From: Haemonchus contortus
Lineage: Eukaryota > Nematoda > Chromadorea > Rhabditida > Trichostrongylidae
DNA length: 64,000 nucleotides
Reading direction: 5' to 3'
Assembly: GCA_000469685.2 (NCBI GenBank)
Contig: LS997562.1
Coordinates: forward strand, 28,538,177 to 28,602,176
Below are positions 23,001 through 38,000 of this stretch, one piece after another; the stretch's first letter is position 1; every line of letters begins with the position of its first letter. The notes under the pieces were generated by a model. That model was not told the DNA's origin, searched no databases, and saw nothing but the letters and a program-made list of their open reading frames with translations. The position numbers and the translations under genes were made by a program.

Positions 23001-26000
23001 ATGGCATGGTATTTAGATGAATCGGAAACTGGATCAGTTGAAAAACGTTGCTGTCTCTTCTCGAAGTGAAGGTGATGAGATTGAAAAGAAGCTCGAAGTT
23101 CTGTTGGACGTCGCACGCGAGGCGCGATCGGAAATTGAGGAGGTCGCTCTCAGCCTTCTGTACTTGTGTATTTTCTCATTAATTTTGAGATTTAGGCTCC
23201 ACCCATCTCTGCGGAACGGAATAGACTTCAAGAACATTTGGACTCGATCAATGAGTTGTTAGTGAAAATATGTGACCTCGAGGGAGATTTCCCTTACGTT
23301 AGGTAATCGCATTTTCCGTGTTATTTACTAACAATTTGGGATTTAACGACGAGGATTTGCAGGGCGATGGTGACGGAGCGTTTGAAGAAGGTACCAGATG
23401 ATGAATTACAATTGAAAATGCAGTATCTCGCTAACAATTGGAACCCAACCGTCACCAGTGTCAAGGACAAAAAAGCGATGATATCGAAAGTGAGAAAATT
23501 CTAGAAACTTCTGGAATTTCAGAGAATAATGTTCAAAATTATTCCATAGGTTCTGGACCTTGTCAAGCAGTTTGAAGGATTGGAGAAAACCCTTCGCGAC
23601 AATATAACTCAAGATGAAAACGAGGTGCCTTTTACAAAAATAAGCTCACGAGTTGCTTTTAATTGGTCCAGATGCTCTTTGACGAGATGCTTTCAGTTGG
23701 CTGCTATTCTCGCTAATGAAGATGGTACAGCTGTCCAAAATGCGCTCAAGTCGATGGAAAATGTATCAGGACGTCGAATGGCTGATGCTCACAGCCTTAA
23801 TGGTTAGTGTCGTCTGTTATCAGAACGTCCATCGAATAGTTTATACTTTTGCAGCACTCGCAACGCGCATCAACGCGTCGGCTCCAGGACCGGAAGCGAA
23901 CAAATTCCTTCGAAGCGCTGAAAATTTCGTAAATGACTGTGGAGCTCTTAGCAAACGAATCAATCTGGCCACTGAGGCTGCTCAACGCAAAGTATACCAT
24001 TTTACTTTTTCTTGTCAACTATTTTCCCTCCTGCACGGCACTTTTCCTGAGTGTTTTCAAAGTATAGCTTTTTCATTTTGGTCTTTTTGGTCTTTTGACC
24101 GCTTAATCCTACCCCAAGCGAGGACTTATGTGTCAGTGGTACACACTATCACACATGTGGTCCAGAGATCGAGTCCTGGATCGATACCCCTAGCCCCTAA
24201 CAATAGGATCATTAAAGCTAAAGTATTAAGGTGCCTTCCTTGACGAAGGTTCGAGGCTATTATTGGAAAGTTCGCTGAGCTTTTTCTGAGTGCTAAGAAA
24301 CAGTCTGAGAGTACAGACGAAGTCTTTTGGGACTGAGCGGACGTTTCAGGGCGCTTCCTCGCTCGTAGTGGCGTTTTTTGGATTCGTATTGGACTCACAC
24401 AATGATTTTGCGGTGCGCAGCCGATTGCATTGGGTTTTTTTCATCCTCTTAGATGAGTCCCTTCTGATTTACCAACTCTCTTGGAATGGAAAGCTCTGTT
24501 GCCCCAGTTGGAACTGGAATTTGATCTCCGGACCCCTTGTGTGATAGCGCGCTGCATCCCACTACACCATCTGCTCCCTTTCCGAATATAGTAGCTCTAG
24601 TGCGGTTCTAGTAGATGTGGCAAGTCAGCTTTGTGGTATGAAACAGTCCACAGTCTAGGAAACGGGTGATCTCAGGCTCTTCTATGCTTTTTTATGATGA
24701 TGCAGCCAACTTTCGGAGCTTCTGGAGATTCCACATAGATTTACATCACTTCCCTAGGTCGATCTTGCGGAAAAATTCAACCGACTAGCAGAGGAGGCTC
24801 GTCATGTCGTGGATGGTGAACGGCAAGCGCTCAGCTCCGGAGCTGCAGAAATCACCAGCGTCGAAAGGGTCGTTGCAAGTGAGCATCTTGTCCATATAAA
24901 AAACTTTCTACTGCTGTCAAGATCTCAGTTATGATTATTGTAGAACTTGCTGAAATAAATGGATTCTGGAATCGATCACAACGCGAATTATCAGTCTGTG
25001 CGGATGAACTGAAGAAGGTAGCCGATTGAAGTATCCTTCTAAGAAAGTTATGTAAAGTCTCATTCTAGACGGTGACTCCATCAAAAGCCGAAACCATCGA
25101 CCACACCATGGCTCGGCTTGACGAGGACTTTGCTTCACTGCGCAATGAGCTCCAAGGATTGGAAGCGGCTCTGAGTGCAAAGAAAGAGGATCTGGAAAAA
25201 CTGTCCGAAATGAGCAGTGGCGTCAAAAACGATGTCAACACCATGTACATGGTTCGTCTGCAATATTCTTGCAATCAACTGTTTCCCTCTTCACGCTCTA
25301 ACCATCACCATTACAGGAACTGAGCGATCTCGATCCGGTTGCACGTAACATCGCCGAGCTTCATGCTCAGCAGGATCAAGTGAAAGCGATCGAGCAGCGT
25401 CTGGAGGCAAGTGAAGCTCGGCTCCAGTCTGTGCTGGCCGAATGGAACAAAGGAGTGGCGGCTGGAGTGATCAGTCAACCTCAAATGGAAAACAATCAAG
25501 CATTGGCTGACGATGTCACAAAGGTAACTACGCCTTCATGGCTCATATAATGACCACAGCTCCCTTCGAGGCATTCCATCGATTACAATGACCTAGCATT
25601 TTGGGACTGAAAAGATGGTTTACCGATCCATTTTTTGGATGTTGTTTACAGCCGACTTTATTATTTTTGTTGAAATATTTACGATCATAGTCTGTTCAGA
25701 TGATTGAAAAAGCTCGAAAGAAATTGGGTCAACGAGAAAAGAAGATTGAGGAGGCAATTCGAGAAGTGGAAGCCGTGCACAAGTAGGTGTTATTACTGCG
25801 CTGAACATTGAGCATTTTTGATGGCATTATTTACCGCTAACTTGTATCCGCGACTTCTGGGATAAGTTCAAGGAACATGGGAATGCACAGTCTTTGAAGA
25901 GACCAAATCTTAAAAATGTTTCTAGGAATGCGGCTGAATTAATTGGCGAATTGAATGGTTTACGTGATTCCGAAGCGCTTTCGGCGGTTGTAACGGTTTC

Positions 26001-29000
26001 GGATCCGACAGCTCAAGCCGAAAAATTAAAAACGCTCAAAGATAACCTCAAAGCAGTTGGAGCTCGGGTAAGTCATCGGCTGGCCCGTCGGCTCAATTAT
26101 GTCGAAACCTTTTCTTGTATTCAGGTAGATGATTTTGTTGCTGAATGCAAGCTGCTCATACGAACTGGTGGACCAGAGGCCGACACTGCTGAGCTGGTAC
26201 GTTTTCTAAGCGCTTTGTCAGTCTAGTGGTGAATTTATGGCATGACCTGTGAGGGGATTTAGGATAACATGATGAAAGATGTGTGTGATATGTGGTCAGT
26301 AGTTTCTACGACAGTTGCTGAAAAGGAACGTGAAGCGGACTCCGCTGTCCAACAACTGGGACGGTGAGTGTGAGGCAGTTCCTCAATAGACTCGCTATCT
26401 CAAGGGACTTGTTGGCTTTCAGATACGAAGACGCGTACAAGTCATTGCTGAACTGGATCGAAGAGACGGAGGAGCTCATGGAGAACCAACGTCCTCCGGC
26501 TGCTGATGCCAGGGTACGTGCCACATCAACGGTTCAGAGAAGAAATGATGTTCCAGAGTTAAGAAACGGATCGATTCCTCATTTTAGGTGGCGAGAGCTC
26601 AGCTCCATGCTTACGACGTACTTATGAAGCATATCGATGACAAGGACTTCAGGTCTGCTCTAATTTTTATGAATATTTTATCAGTTTCGATTTTTTCTCT
26701 TTTCAGTGTGAAAGGTTTCTCAGCACTGATTGCGAAGCTAATTGCCATGACCACTGTGGAAGAGGAAGTAAAATCTTTGAAGGAACGAGATGAGGAAATC
26801 AATAAAAGGTGGCTCCTTCATTGAGAGCTGGGAAGATTTGACCCGCCGTTTCTGGGGGTTGGGCCGCTTTTCCTTTGATATAATGATGATGTTTTAGGTA
26901 TAACGAGCTCGTTGCTGCAGCTCATGATCGTCAAAGACGTCTCATCGAAGCCGTTGATTTGGCAGAACGATTATCAGAGGGCGTTATTCCGGTTGAGTCA
27001 TGGCTTGCTAAAGTGAGTTCTCGAGTTTTTTTTTTCTGAGCGCTGTGTCCCTTCAGAATTCTGCGAGCAACTGATTTTGATATTTCAAGGCTGAAAAACG
27101 GTTAAACGCTTTGGGAAAGATTCCCACAAATGTGGAAAAAATGGAGGAGCAGCTGAAAGAGCAAAAAGACCTTGACGATGAGGTTTACCAGAAAGCTGAG
27201 GATGTGGACCATGCCCTTGCTGTAAGTTCCTGTGTTTCGCATGCCATATTCATAACGGGTTTCATCACAGGTGTTCTTTTTTTTTGAATAAAGCCTATCC
27301 CTCTGGAATATCAAATTTTCACATCATGTTTTAGACCTTACGAAAGTCATTTGTTGCCGTTTAAGTTAGATTTCGAGCATGATAAGTGGCAAAGGCCATA
27401 CCGGCAAAAATGATCAACACCAATATGCAAACCAATTTTTAAAATTATCACTTTGTCACTAGTAAAAGACTGAAATCAAATGTCTCCCCACGTAGTTGCT
27501 GGCATTTGGAAACCCTCAGCCACCAAATCATTCTCCAACTGGGTTCTTTTCTGCTGACAGTTTTTAAACCTCACTTTTAATTGATAGCCAAGTTGTGACG
27601 GTGAGACCTAAAGGTTTTAATCGCTGAAGCATCAAAAAAGTGAAAGGACGTAGAGAGGAGGCCGCTGGGTAGAGTAGAAAACACTGATCGTCATATCCTT
27701 CTTCTTTGGTTTTATAATTTTCAATGAAAAATTGAAGCAATGGTGAAATTCTCTGGCTCTGAAACGTGTGACTGTATATGTTACTTCTGTCTTCGACGTA
27801 TTTAAAATTAAATTTGTTTTTCGAAAATTTCATGACGATTTGAATCGAATTCCCTAAAAACCTTTGATACTTGCTGCCGTTAGTATGTAGTGATTGTGCA
27901 TTCTTCGTATGGGTTTGTACCGTTTCATTCCGGGTTAGGACCATAACTGAAATGCTCCTTCAAGTGATGACGACATACGATTTTGTTCTTCCAGCGTTGC
28001 TAAGCTTTTTCAGATCGTGCCAATGCTAAGCGCCCTGGTGAGCGTAGAAGACGCGAATAGCCTGGAATCTCAAGCGAATCAGATCACTAGCCGCTACGAG
28101 TCCATCGCCCATCGCGTTCGAATCACTAGGGATCTGCTCCAGGAAATGGCTCTCACCGTGAACGATCTGTTCGCCGTATGTTCCTCTTCGTTCCTTTTTA
28201 TTTCCTCTTACACAATGTCCTGAAGTTCTTCTAGGATCTCGATAGCCTAGAAGTATGGCTTGGCGATATGGAGCAAAAGATGGACGAAATCAGTGAAATC
28301 GCAATTGCACCTGACGACCTCACCGAGCAGAGCAACATCGTCGGAGTGCGTTTCATGTTGTTGATGACGTATTTATTTTTCTAGTCTATTCAATTATTTT
28401 GTCAGGACCTTGTCACTGCGATAACGGAGAGGGATGCGGAAATATCAGCTGTAATGGAAGTAGGCCGCCAGCTCTGCAGGCAGTCCACCGGTGACGAAGC
28501 GGTTCCGTTACAGTATCGCATGGATCAGTTGAAGAAAAGGTTGGAGTTCAGCGAAAACCTCAAGAATGTTGTGAGGGACCTTCTCGGCTGGAAGGCTCCA
28601 CGTGAGATGGTCAGATATTGTTTGTTTCAGATACGGGGACATCATGCTTGTTGCGGACGAGAAGTTGCAATTGCTGGCAAAAGCGATCCCACTCTCAGAA
28701 CGGTTCCATGAAGGCTTTGAAGCTGTCATGGAGTGGGTTGAAGCCGTTGAAGAAGATCTTATTCAGATTGACACTGCAGATCTTGACACTCAGACCCAGG
28801 TACGGACAACTTCCAGTTATTCCGTAAGCCCTCACTCTATATCGTCCTCAATTTTTTTCTTATCAAAGTTGTTTCAGCTAGTGTTCTCCATGGAAGAAGG
28901 AGTGAGCCATTGGCGTCCGGAGGTTGACGACCTCGTTGCCGTCTCATCCCAACTTCAAGCGCTCAGCAGCCCGGATCAGGCCGAGGAACTGTTCCAGAGC

Positions 29001-32000
29001 ACTGCAGAAATGAATCGACGTGTCAATCAGATCGCTGACAAGGTGCGCCACTATGCAGAATTCTAAAAATTTTGTCGCTTAGGAAGATTTCCATAGACTC
29101 AGTGAATGGAGATATACCGTCTCTGAGCCAGTTCTCTTCACCCACTCTAACCACATATTTGTTGAGTTTAGGTGGCTCGTCGTGCTGAACGGCTGGATGT
29201 TGCTGATCGTCAGAGCCGCGCGGTGTTCGACGAGCTCAGTTTCCTCCTTGAATGGCTCGGATATGCTCGCGACAGGGTCGTCGCAGCCGGCCCTCCGTCC
29301 ATTGATCCCGACTTTGCTCGCACTCAACTACGCAACCAACTCGTCATGAATGACGACGTCGCCGCCAATAAGGTTACAGTTTTTCAACAGAGTATTCCCG
29401 CTTCACTTCCTTCAGCAATCGATTCAGGGGCGTCTTCGAGAGATTACCGTTGAAGCAAAGAAAGTTTGTCGTGAGCTTGGTGGAGAAGGTGGCGAGTCAA
29501 GCACAGCTCTTGCCGAACAATGCGATCATGCAAAAGAGCTGGTTGACGAGGTCCGTTCGCATTTCCCTCCTAGGACCATTTATCTCCATAGAAACGTTTG
29601 GTTTTCAGGTTACTGCACTCTGTATGGACCGCACTGAGATTTTGGAGCGTGCCCTGGCATTATCCCAGCATCTGACCGTCGAATTCGATCGTCTTGCTAA
29701 CTGGCTGGATCAAGTCGATGATGAGCTCCGTTCGGCTCCCGATCTCACCACAGCGACTCCTCCTCATCAGCTACGAAAGCAACGAGAGCACAACGCAGTA
29801 CGTCTAAGCTTTATTTTGAACTAAAACGGCTGAATCTGATATTTTTCCGCTCAGGAGCTTTCTGCTGCGATTTTGACGTATGTCCCAATAGTGGAACAGT
29901 TTAAAAGCGACGTCAAGGCACTGCAGGAGATCTGTGTCCCCGAAGATGGCGTGAAACTTGGGGAGCTCGCTGATGAGATTGTTGCAAAGTTTGTCCTGAT
30001 ATTTACTTTTCGCTCTTTTTCCACTTCTCTCCAGTTAGTTTTGCAATGAATGGGCCGACTCCATGGATGTTTTCCTCCTTTCTTCAGGTATGGCGATATG
30101 CGAAAAGCAGTTGAAGCACGTGGTCAAGCTCTGGACAGCATTGTTGATGCAACAAGTGGACTTGGTGAACGCCTGGAAAACTTCGTGCAGACCCTACAAG
30201 GAGCATCAGACCGTCTCCGTCAGAACACATCAGTCTCTTCGGATCCGACCCTACTCAAGACTCAAATAGCGGAAAATCTTGCACTCAGAGAGGGCCTCAA
30301 GTCGAAACAAGCTGCCTACGCTGCACTACAAGAGAGCGCTGCTGAACTTCTTGCATCACTACCACCAGGTCAGTTAAAGACTTAGAACAAGTTCAAGGTC
30401 GCAGCACGTGCAGGCATGGGTCTTTTCAGAGGATGCTGCCAGACAAGAAGTCAATGAGAAACTCAGACGGTTGGCCGACTTGTGGAAGAGCATTGAGCAG
30501 GAGGCTGAGGATCGTGGAGGATTCCTTGAGTCGATACTGGCGAAGGCTAATCACTTCTGGAATGAGCTCGATGAATGTCAAAGAGCGGTTCGTTCTTCCT
30601 CAGCAATCTCGACTTCTTTCTTTCCAGAACTAACAATCAGTTTGTTGGCTTCAAAGCCACCATAAGATTGAGCTTTTCATGAAATTCGCTCTTTCTTCTT
30701 TGTATGCTGTTCGCTTTCAGATAGACGATCTGCGTATGAGGCTGGAGTCCGTCGAACCAGCAGCTGGACAGCCTGAGCAACTGCAGCGACAACAAGTGGA
30801 AATGCAGACTGTGGCCAGCAGCATGGCTACAACCGAGAATCGTCTCGTCGGACTTCGTGAAGTAAGCTCCACCATCCGAAGATCATGTTCTCGGAGGCCA
30901 TTCGCTATTTCTAGGCTGGTGTCGCCCTCTCAGGAATCGTTCCGGCTGAGGAGCAAACAGTAATTAATGCCCAAGTAGATGCAGTACATGACGGATGGGC
31001 GACGATCACTAAACTGTTTGCGGACAAGAATAGGTAGGTACAGCAGGAGGTGGCAGATTCTTTAAATTGACCCTTAATCGCCGAGTGTTTGCTCTTATGC
31101 AACTTTTCCACAGGGATCTTGTCGTCGCGATGGAAGATGCGATGGCCTTCCATGCAGATCTTTCTAATCTTCTCAATTGGTTGGACGTTGCTGAAAAACG
31201 ACTGGCACTGCTACCAGCAGCCGAATCAGTGAAGGTAACCTAATGGGCGTCAATCAACTGACCATCTCAGATATCGATTTTGCCCATTATCAGGTAGACG
31301 AAATTCCCCGTGTGTTGGAAGAGGTGCACGCATTCAAAGACGAAATGGACAGTCAAGCAGTGCTGAAGGTTGGAAACTTTCATTTTTTCGACGGCGTTGA
31401 TTTCAAAGAGTTCTGGTCGTGTTTTCAGGAACAACTCTGTTATACGGCGTCACAGATAGCTAGCGGTGCTCCGATCCATCAGGCGGCTGCAATTCGTCAA
31501 CCCATCAACAAGCTCAATCTGCGCTGGACTCAGCTCTATTCAGCTCTGTGTGACAGAGAAAATAAGGTTGGTTATCCTCGAAATACTCCAATTTTTAGGG
31601 ACTAAAATTTAGCCCAAATGAAAAGTTTGATTAATTATTGAAAGAACTAAACCCACTTCTTTCGATAAACCTTTCGGCTGGATCCACCCAAAACCTTCAG
31701 CTCCCAATTGTTCGCCTGTCGCTGAAGGGGCCTGTAAAGTTGGTTAGGACCTAAAAGCCTAAATTAGTTAAGAAATTTTTAGCATGGCTTATTCTCTGCT
31801 CTCAAGTTCTTAACCTCCCACTTAATGACGACCATCACTCCTGAGAAAGGCTGAGAACATTTGATTGGTTAAAAGACGTGTCTCTAAATGTTTTTCGTTT
31901 AGGTGGAGCGCATGCTTCTACAAATGGGTCGCCTGTCAGAGGCTGTGGAACAGTTGATTACATGGATGAGAAAAACTCGAGGCACCCTCAACGAATTGTC

Positions 32001-35000
32001 CGTCGCTGCACCGGCGCTTCGACAACTCGAAATCCAACGTTGCCAGTTGATTGTCGTCTCAAATGACATTCATGCTCACGAAAGCAGGTTCGTGACACAG
32101 TTTTGGGGGAACTCGGTTCGATCCTGATGTTTTGTCATTTTAACCACGTTACATAAGGATTTGCCCATGGTTCAGTACAGGGTGCGATAGGGCTTCACGC
32201 CTTCACGCCATAGCCTTTTGAGCGCGCCTGGTAAGCAGATCGAAATAGGTGTTTACTGGACTGCCATTGGCAGAAACGGAAAGCTTCCCCTGGCTACACA
32301 TCCTTCTCCCTTCCCTTCTCTTTCCCATAACAGAGGCGATAATTCTGTACGACACGTTATCCCTACATGAATCTACCGTAAAATATAATGCATTGTACGC
32401 AGAGTTTCGCAAACAAATCATTTTCTTTCACAGCATGGCCCTATGTGAATGAACAAACTTCAACCGTCACATACGATGCATCGAAAAGGGACCTAGGGCG
32501 AGGATGTGGGGCGGTCGATCAGATAGGTAAGGGGTTGGTACTGCATCACGCGCACTCGTTCAAGGCATGACCGTTAGCCGGCATTACCGTAGGACCAATG
32601 TGTAAGATAAGACCCCCTCCCTCCCCCCCGCTTCTTCGGCTTCGTTATAAGCAATATATTACGCTGACCGTGGATGATAACCACCTTCAGTCAGCGTATT
32701 ATATTGCTTATGTGTTTTGATGTTCTTGAAATATTTCATGAATGAAACTACTGTCTGGGGTGGTTTTCCCAGGTGAGTCATCGTCGGTGGTGTAGCTATG
32801 GGTTTAGCGATTGCCATAAGTGCCGCACTGTCATTTTCTTTGTTTAGATAGTCGCTCATAAATCCTGGACAAAGCAGAATAGAATGGGCCTATTCGCACC
32901 CCAGTGACCTGCCTTGCTTCCCCTTCATGTCTAATATTGCTTCACTGTAGCGTGTCGACACTGAATGCTGCTGCACAGCGACTTTTGCGTGACGATCGAA
33001 ACACGGACGTGTTGGATAGGATGAACGAGATGAACAAGGAATGGCGAGAACTGAATGAGATTCTGGAGGCGCTGACGATTCAGATGGAGCGGGTAAGATT
33101 CCTCGAGTGTTTGTGATTTGCTCCGAAGAATTTTTTTGCTTGTTCTAGGCCAAAGCAGATGCGGAGAAGGTAGGCAGGGAGACGGAGCAATGGATGGCAT
33201 GGTTGGAAGATGTAGAATCGCAGCTGGCGACCACAAAACCTACCGGTGGCCTCCCGGAAACGGCTGAAGTTCAAATGGACGACTTCCTTGTGCTGCGTGC
33301 AGAGGTGGCGTTTTCTCAGCTCTGCTGGCCACCATGCTTTGATCAGTCTTTCGATTCAGATAGCCCAGAATAAGCCGCTAATCGAGAAGTACATCCATGA
33401 TGCTGATGTTGCACTTGAAAACGCTGATGCTAATGCGCAAACATGGATGGCACGGAATCATGCGCTCATCAAGAATAAATGGTCCAAAGTGAAGGTGAGT
33501 GTGCGGCGGGATGGTCCTCAGCTCCATTCGCCCTTGAATTCTCGTTTTTCCTGCGCCAACGAGATTACCATTTCAGGAATTATGTGCTGATCGCGAAAAG
33601 AAGCTTCAACTGGCTTTGGAAGAGGCAGTGGCTCTAGACTCGTCGATGCGTGACACTGCTGAATGGTTGGCAGCTGCTGAACAGCGACTGGCCGCTGTGG
33701 TAAGTTGCATTCGGTACAGTTACCGAATCGTAACAATCGACTTATGTTTGGTATTCGTATGTTCTTTGTACAGGCCCCTATAAGTCGTCTAGTCGATGTT
33801 CTGGAGAAACAATTGTTGGAAAATGAGAAATGGGTGGACGAGGTCGCTGTGCGGTAAGTAACTATCTTACGATATATAACACGCTAATGTCTGTGTGTGT
33901 GTTTGTGTGTCCGATTGGAAATTCATAACTACTGTCCCCGTGGGCCTAAAGCGTTTGAATTTGGCTGGAATACTGGGGGCCATGTTGGAACACTTATGTG
34001 ACAGGGCCGGACTACGCCCACAGTGGGACTAGGCGGGGTTTAAGCGGAAGTTTATAGCTATAGTATAGTTTTAGCTCCTGTTCCCGTGGATCTAGAGCGT
34101 TTGAAATTCGTTAGAGTACACGCGGCATTGTGGAAATGATTATCGTAGGTGGCAAGACCGGACTCCGCCCACGTGAGCCAGGCTTGCGCGAAATAAATGT
34201 TTGAGCGAAAATTTGTAGCTACTGTTTCCGTGGAATTGATGAATACGAAATAAGTAGGGCTGGAGGAGTCAAGATGGGAACACTTACGATAAAAGAGGCT
34301 TCAAATAGCAAGAACCCTTCACCAGTTCCTAACGTCTTTGTTATTTATGACCTAGCTTTGCCTCTTTGACACGTTTCATTCGGCAAAAAAGGTAAGTGCA
34401 GTGATAGGGACCGATTAAGAGTACCAAATTATATGGAGATGAGAAACTGGTTCATTACTTCCCAGCAAAGTTTGTGACTCAATGAAGGATCACGGTTTTT
34501 CTTTGCTTCGTTATCATTTTTGGCAAAACTTATTCAACCTCGAATAATCTTGGATTATCATCGAATGATATCTACGTAGAGGAGTAGAAGAAGAAATAAA
34601 CTATAGGTCCGTATCCACTTCATTGATAACGATGTTTAAAGGCATAGTTCACAATAATTTTGGGTAATCCAGATTATGGCGAAAATGATAGACAAGATGG
34701 GAAATAGTGCGGCGAGGGCGAAGAAACTGTGTGTTTCCAAAGTGAAAAAAGCCTTCGGAAAATCGTTGAAAAGAGGGTTATAGAGAGTGAGACCAGAAAA
34801 GTGAGGAAGAGTGGGGTGTTTAGACGAGCTATACAATGTGTTTCACGTGGGTCCTGGTGCGAATGACTGACTACTGTAGGCAAAAATTCGTTCACTCATA
34901 AGCAAAGCTAACAAAAAGCCCTTAGTAACAGCAGTAATAGCCCATCTTTTTCAGCCTCTTGGGGTAGAAAATAAAATTAGGGATCGCAACAGCAAAAGGA

Positions 35001-38000
35001 ATAACAGAGAACAAAAGAATAGAAGGAAATCATCGCCTCATTACTCGGCGATCAGTGATTGTGTGTGGGTCCTAGAGCGAGAAGTTGCAATCCGTATCGA
35101 CACTCGTCTGACGTCACACCGATCGAGGGGAAGAATTCCTTTTCTTAGGCACAGTTCACTAATTCCCTTTTGCTGGTTCGCGGGGCTTTCCCGATCGATC
35201 GGGAAAGCTCCACGAACCAGCAAAGGGAAATTATCGTGAACTGTGCCTTTAGGTATAGTCTTATTATCACTCGACAACATTTAGGGATACCATTCAAGGC
35301 TTTAGTTGGTACCAAACATTAGTCATTATTTTTAAGATGAACAGCAACAGATCGAAAATTCTAATCGTAGACATAAGCATCGGCTCATTTTGAATATTAC
35401 TTACGAGTCCTATTAGTCCTCTGTCAAACTTCGGGTTCCGAAAAGTATTACTCGCTCCATATAAGGAGCGGTCGGTATGCAAACTAGTTTATGACTGAGT
35501 TGTAATAATTGGCATACTGGTTAACTGACAACCAAGTAACTGCATATCTTTCTTAGTACTGCAAACATTCATTTTCGCATTGTAACTACACGTTTTTGTA
35601 GGTGGCTTATGTTTGCAGACAAGGCAACTGTGTTTTCCGTGTATTTATTTGGTCAATATGCAATTGAATGAATATTTATTTTTAGAACACTGCATATGTT
35701 TCCTAACATATACGAAACTACTTTGTTGCCTTGCTGTAACAAAATCAATGTCTGATTTCAAAGTACAATTTTGTCTACGTAAATATTGATGGGTTTTCAG
35801 GAAACAGTTGATGGCAGAACAGCAAGCAGCTGGAACGCGGCTCCAGTACTATTGCGAGAAAAAGGACGCGATTCCGATCAAGAATGGGCTTGTATCACTG
35901 AAACATCGTTTTGAGAAGGTTGCGAGCAGAACAGCTGACAGAACTAAGGTGAACCTCGTCACGACTGCCTTTAAACGTTTTTCTGTATAGCAGAAATTTG
36001 AACATCCTCGAGGCTGTACATCCTATGGCCTTTCAAAGGGTTTGAATACATCCTCGTGCATCGCTCCAAATTTTAGTTATGAGGAGTTCTAAAGTAGGAG
36101 TATCTCGTGATTTCAGCAACTGAATGCAGCATTGGATGAAGCTCGTGTATGGATGAACGGCGTCGACGACTTAAAGCTCTGGCTGGAGGACATAGGGCTG
36201 AAAATATCCAATGAGCAACTTCCGACGGGCAACGTCAACGTTCTTAAACAACAACATAATGATATTAAGGTCAGTGGAGATGCTTTTCTTAACAACAGAG
36301 CTTTCGAAAGTCTTTTTTTTCTAGAAAATACAGTCCGAATTGGCAGCCCGCCAACAGAGTTTTGACACCACCTACAAACGTGGACGCTCACTCATTGACC
36401 ATGCACCGCGTGCAGAAGGCAAACAAATCAATGAAATGTGAGGATCATTTTGAATTTCAGTAGTTTCTGTGTTTAATGTTGCGATCGATTTTTCAGGAAC
36501 GAAGGGTTCAAGAAGCTTTGGAATTCGGTACTTGAAAAAGCAAATCAGAGACGTATAGCTGTTGAGCAGGTTTGTGTCAAAGAGCTCTACGGCGACTGTT
36601 TGATCCTGTCCCTGAAGATGATTGGGGCTTTGTTCAGGCCCTCCTTGACAGTAGCGCATTCGATGATGCTGTACTGGAATTGGAATCGTGGATTGATGCG
36701 GAACTGGCGAAAAATGCTGCAGCAAGCGATCGTGTGCTCGGTGACATCGATACTGTGCGAGTCTTGACCGATGAGCACAAGAAGAGGGAAACGGAGCGCC
36801 TTTCGAAGCAACGAGCTCTTGACACCATTGTGGCTAAGGTGTGCCTGTTTCCATTTTCATTGTTTACAAAAACAAATCAGCAAGGAATGTTTACTCGAAG
36901 GTTTTATGGGTAGGGTACCGTCAGAGCATAAAAGGACTCCAACCTCTCTGTTGCTTTAACCTCAGCATAGTTGTTTATGACTGAAAAATTCTTGTGCCCT
37001 GCGATGTTGTTTAGTGGAACGCTCTGTTAAATCAACGGCCTAACTTCGATGTTATTTTTGGATTTTTAATTATATTTTCAATATCAAAAGAACTATCTCC
37101 CAGATAATTAAGCAATTCTATGATTTCAGGCAAATAAACTGTCGACGAATAATGTGGATGAAAGCGATAACATCACAAATGCCTGCGATCGGGTGAAACA
37201 GAAGTGGTCCCAATTGGAGGATGAGTCCCGAGCTCGCATGGCTTCCCTCGAGGACGCCTTAGCTCGAGCAACTGATTTTGACACAAAAGTTCATGAAATA
37301 CTTGACTGGCTAGTGGAGATCGAAGGAAGACTAGCGGTTCGTTCCCATTACCTTGAGAGCCTCTACAACCAGATTATTGACTTGAGCTTTTAGCCATAGG
37401 GCGTGGTTTCTGGAGGGGCGGGCGTGGTTTTTAATTTTGTTGGATCTTCAGGTTTCGAGCAGCGACTTGAGACAGGCATTGACTAGAGTTGAAGATATCA
37501 AAGTCGAACTGAGTAACGCTCGCGATAATCGAGACGCATGCCTCGAAGCCGGCAGAGCTCTCCAGGCCAAATGCCATCCAAGAGCGGAGCAACCACTGAA
37601 ACACTGGCTTCGAGTTGTTGAGAATCGATGGAAAGTGGGAGTTTCCCGTAGAACGATGGTAATTCAGAAGTTTATTTCTATTTGTTTGAGGACGTGGAGG
37701 AACGAGCATCGGAGCGCGAATTCAGTCTTTTGGACCAGCAACAGCAGGAGAAGGAGCGCGAGCAGGCTCTGTTCGAGTTGCTTGAATTTGTTGCACATAA
37801 ACGTGAGGAACTGAATCGAATGCTTGCTCAGGCACTCCCACAGGACCTGGAATCGGTAAGTTGAGTACCTACCGTATGCTGGTATGATGAGAAGCTGGTG
37901 AGATTAGCATTATCTGTTGCAGATGCGTAAGGCTCAGCGTACTTACGAGGAGTTTGATTTCGAACTGCGCGAGAAACAAGCGGATGTTGATAATGCTGTG

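Noticed and set aside
27564..27944. 126-codon minus-strand ORF in a vab-10 intron
   Set aside because: AT-rich, no recognisable domain, no splice context; consistent with chance.
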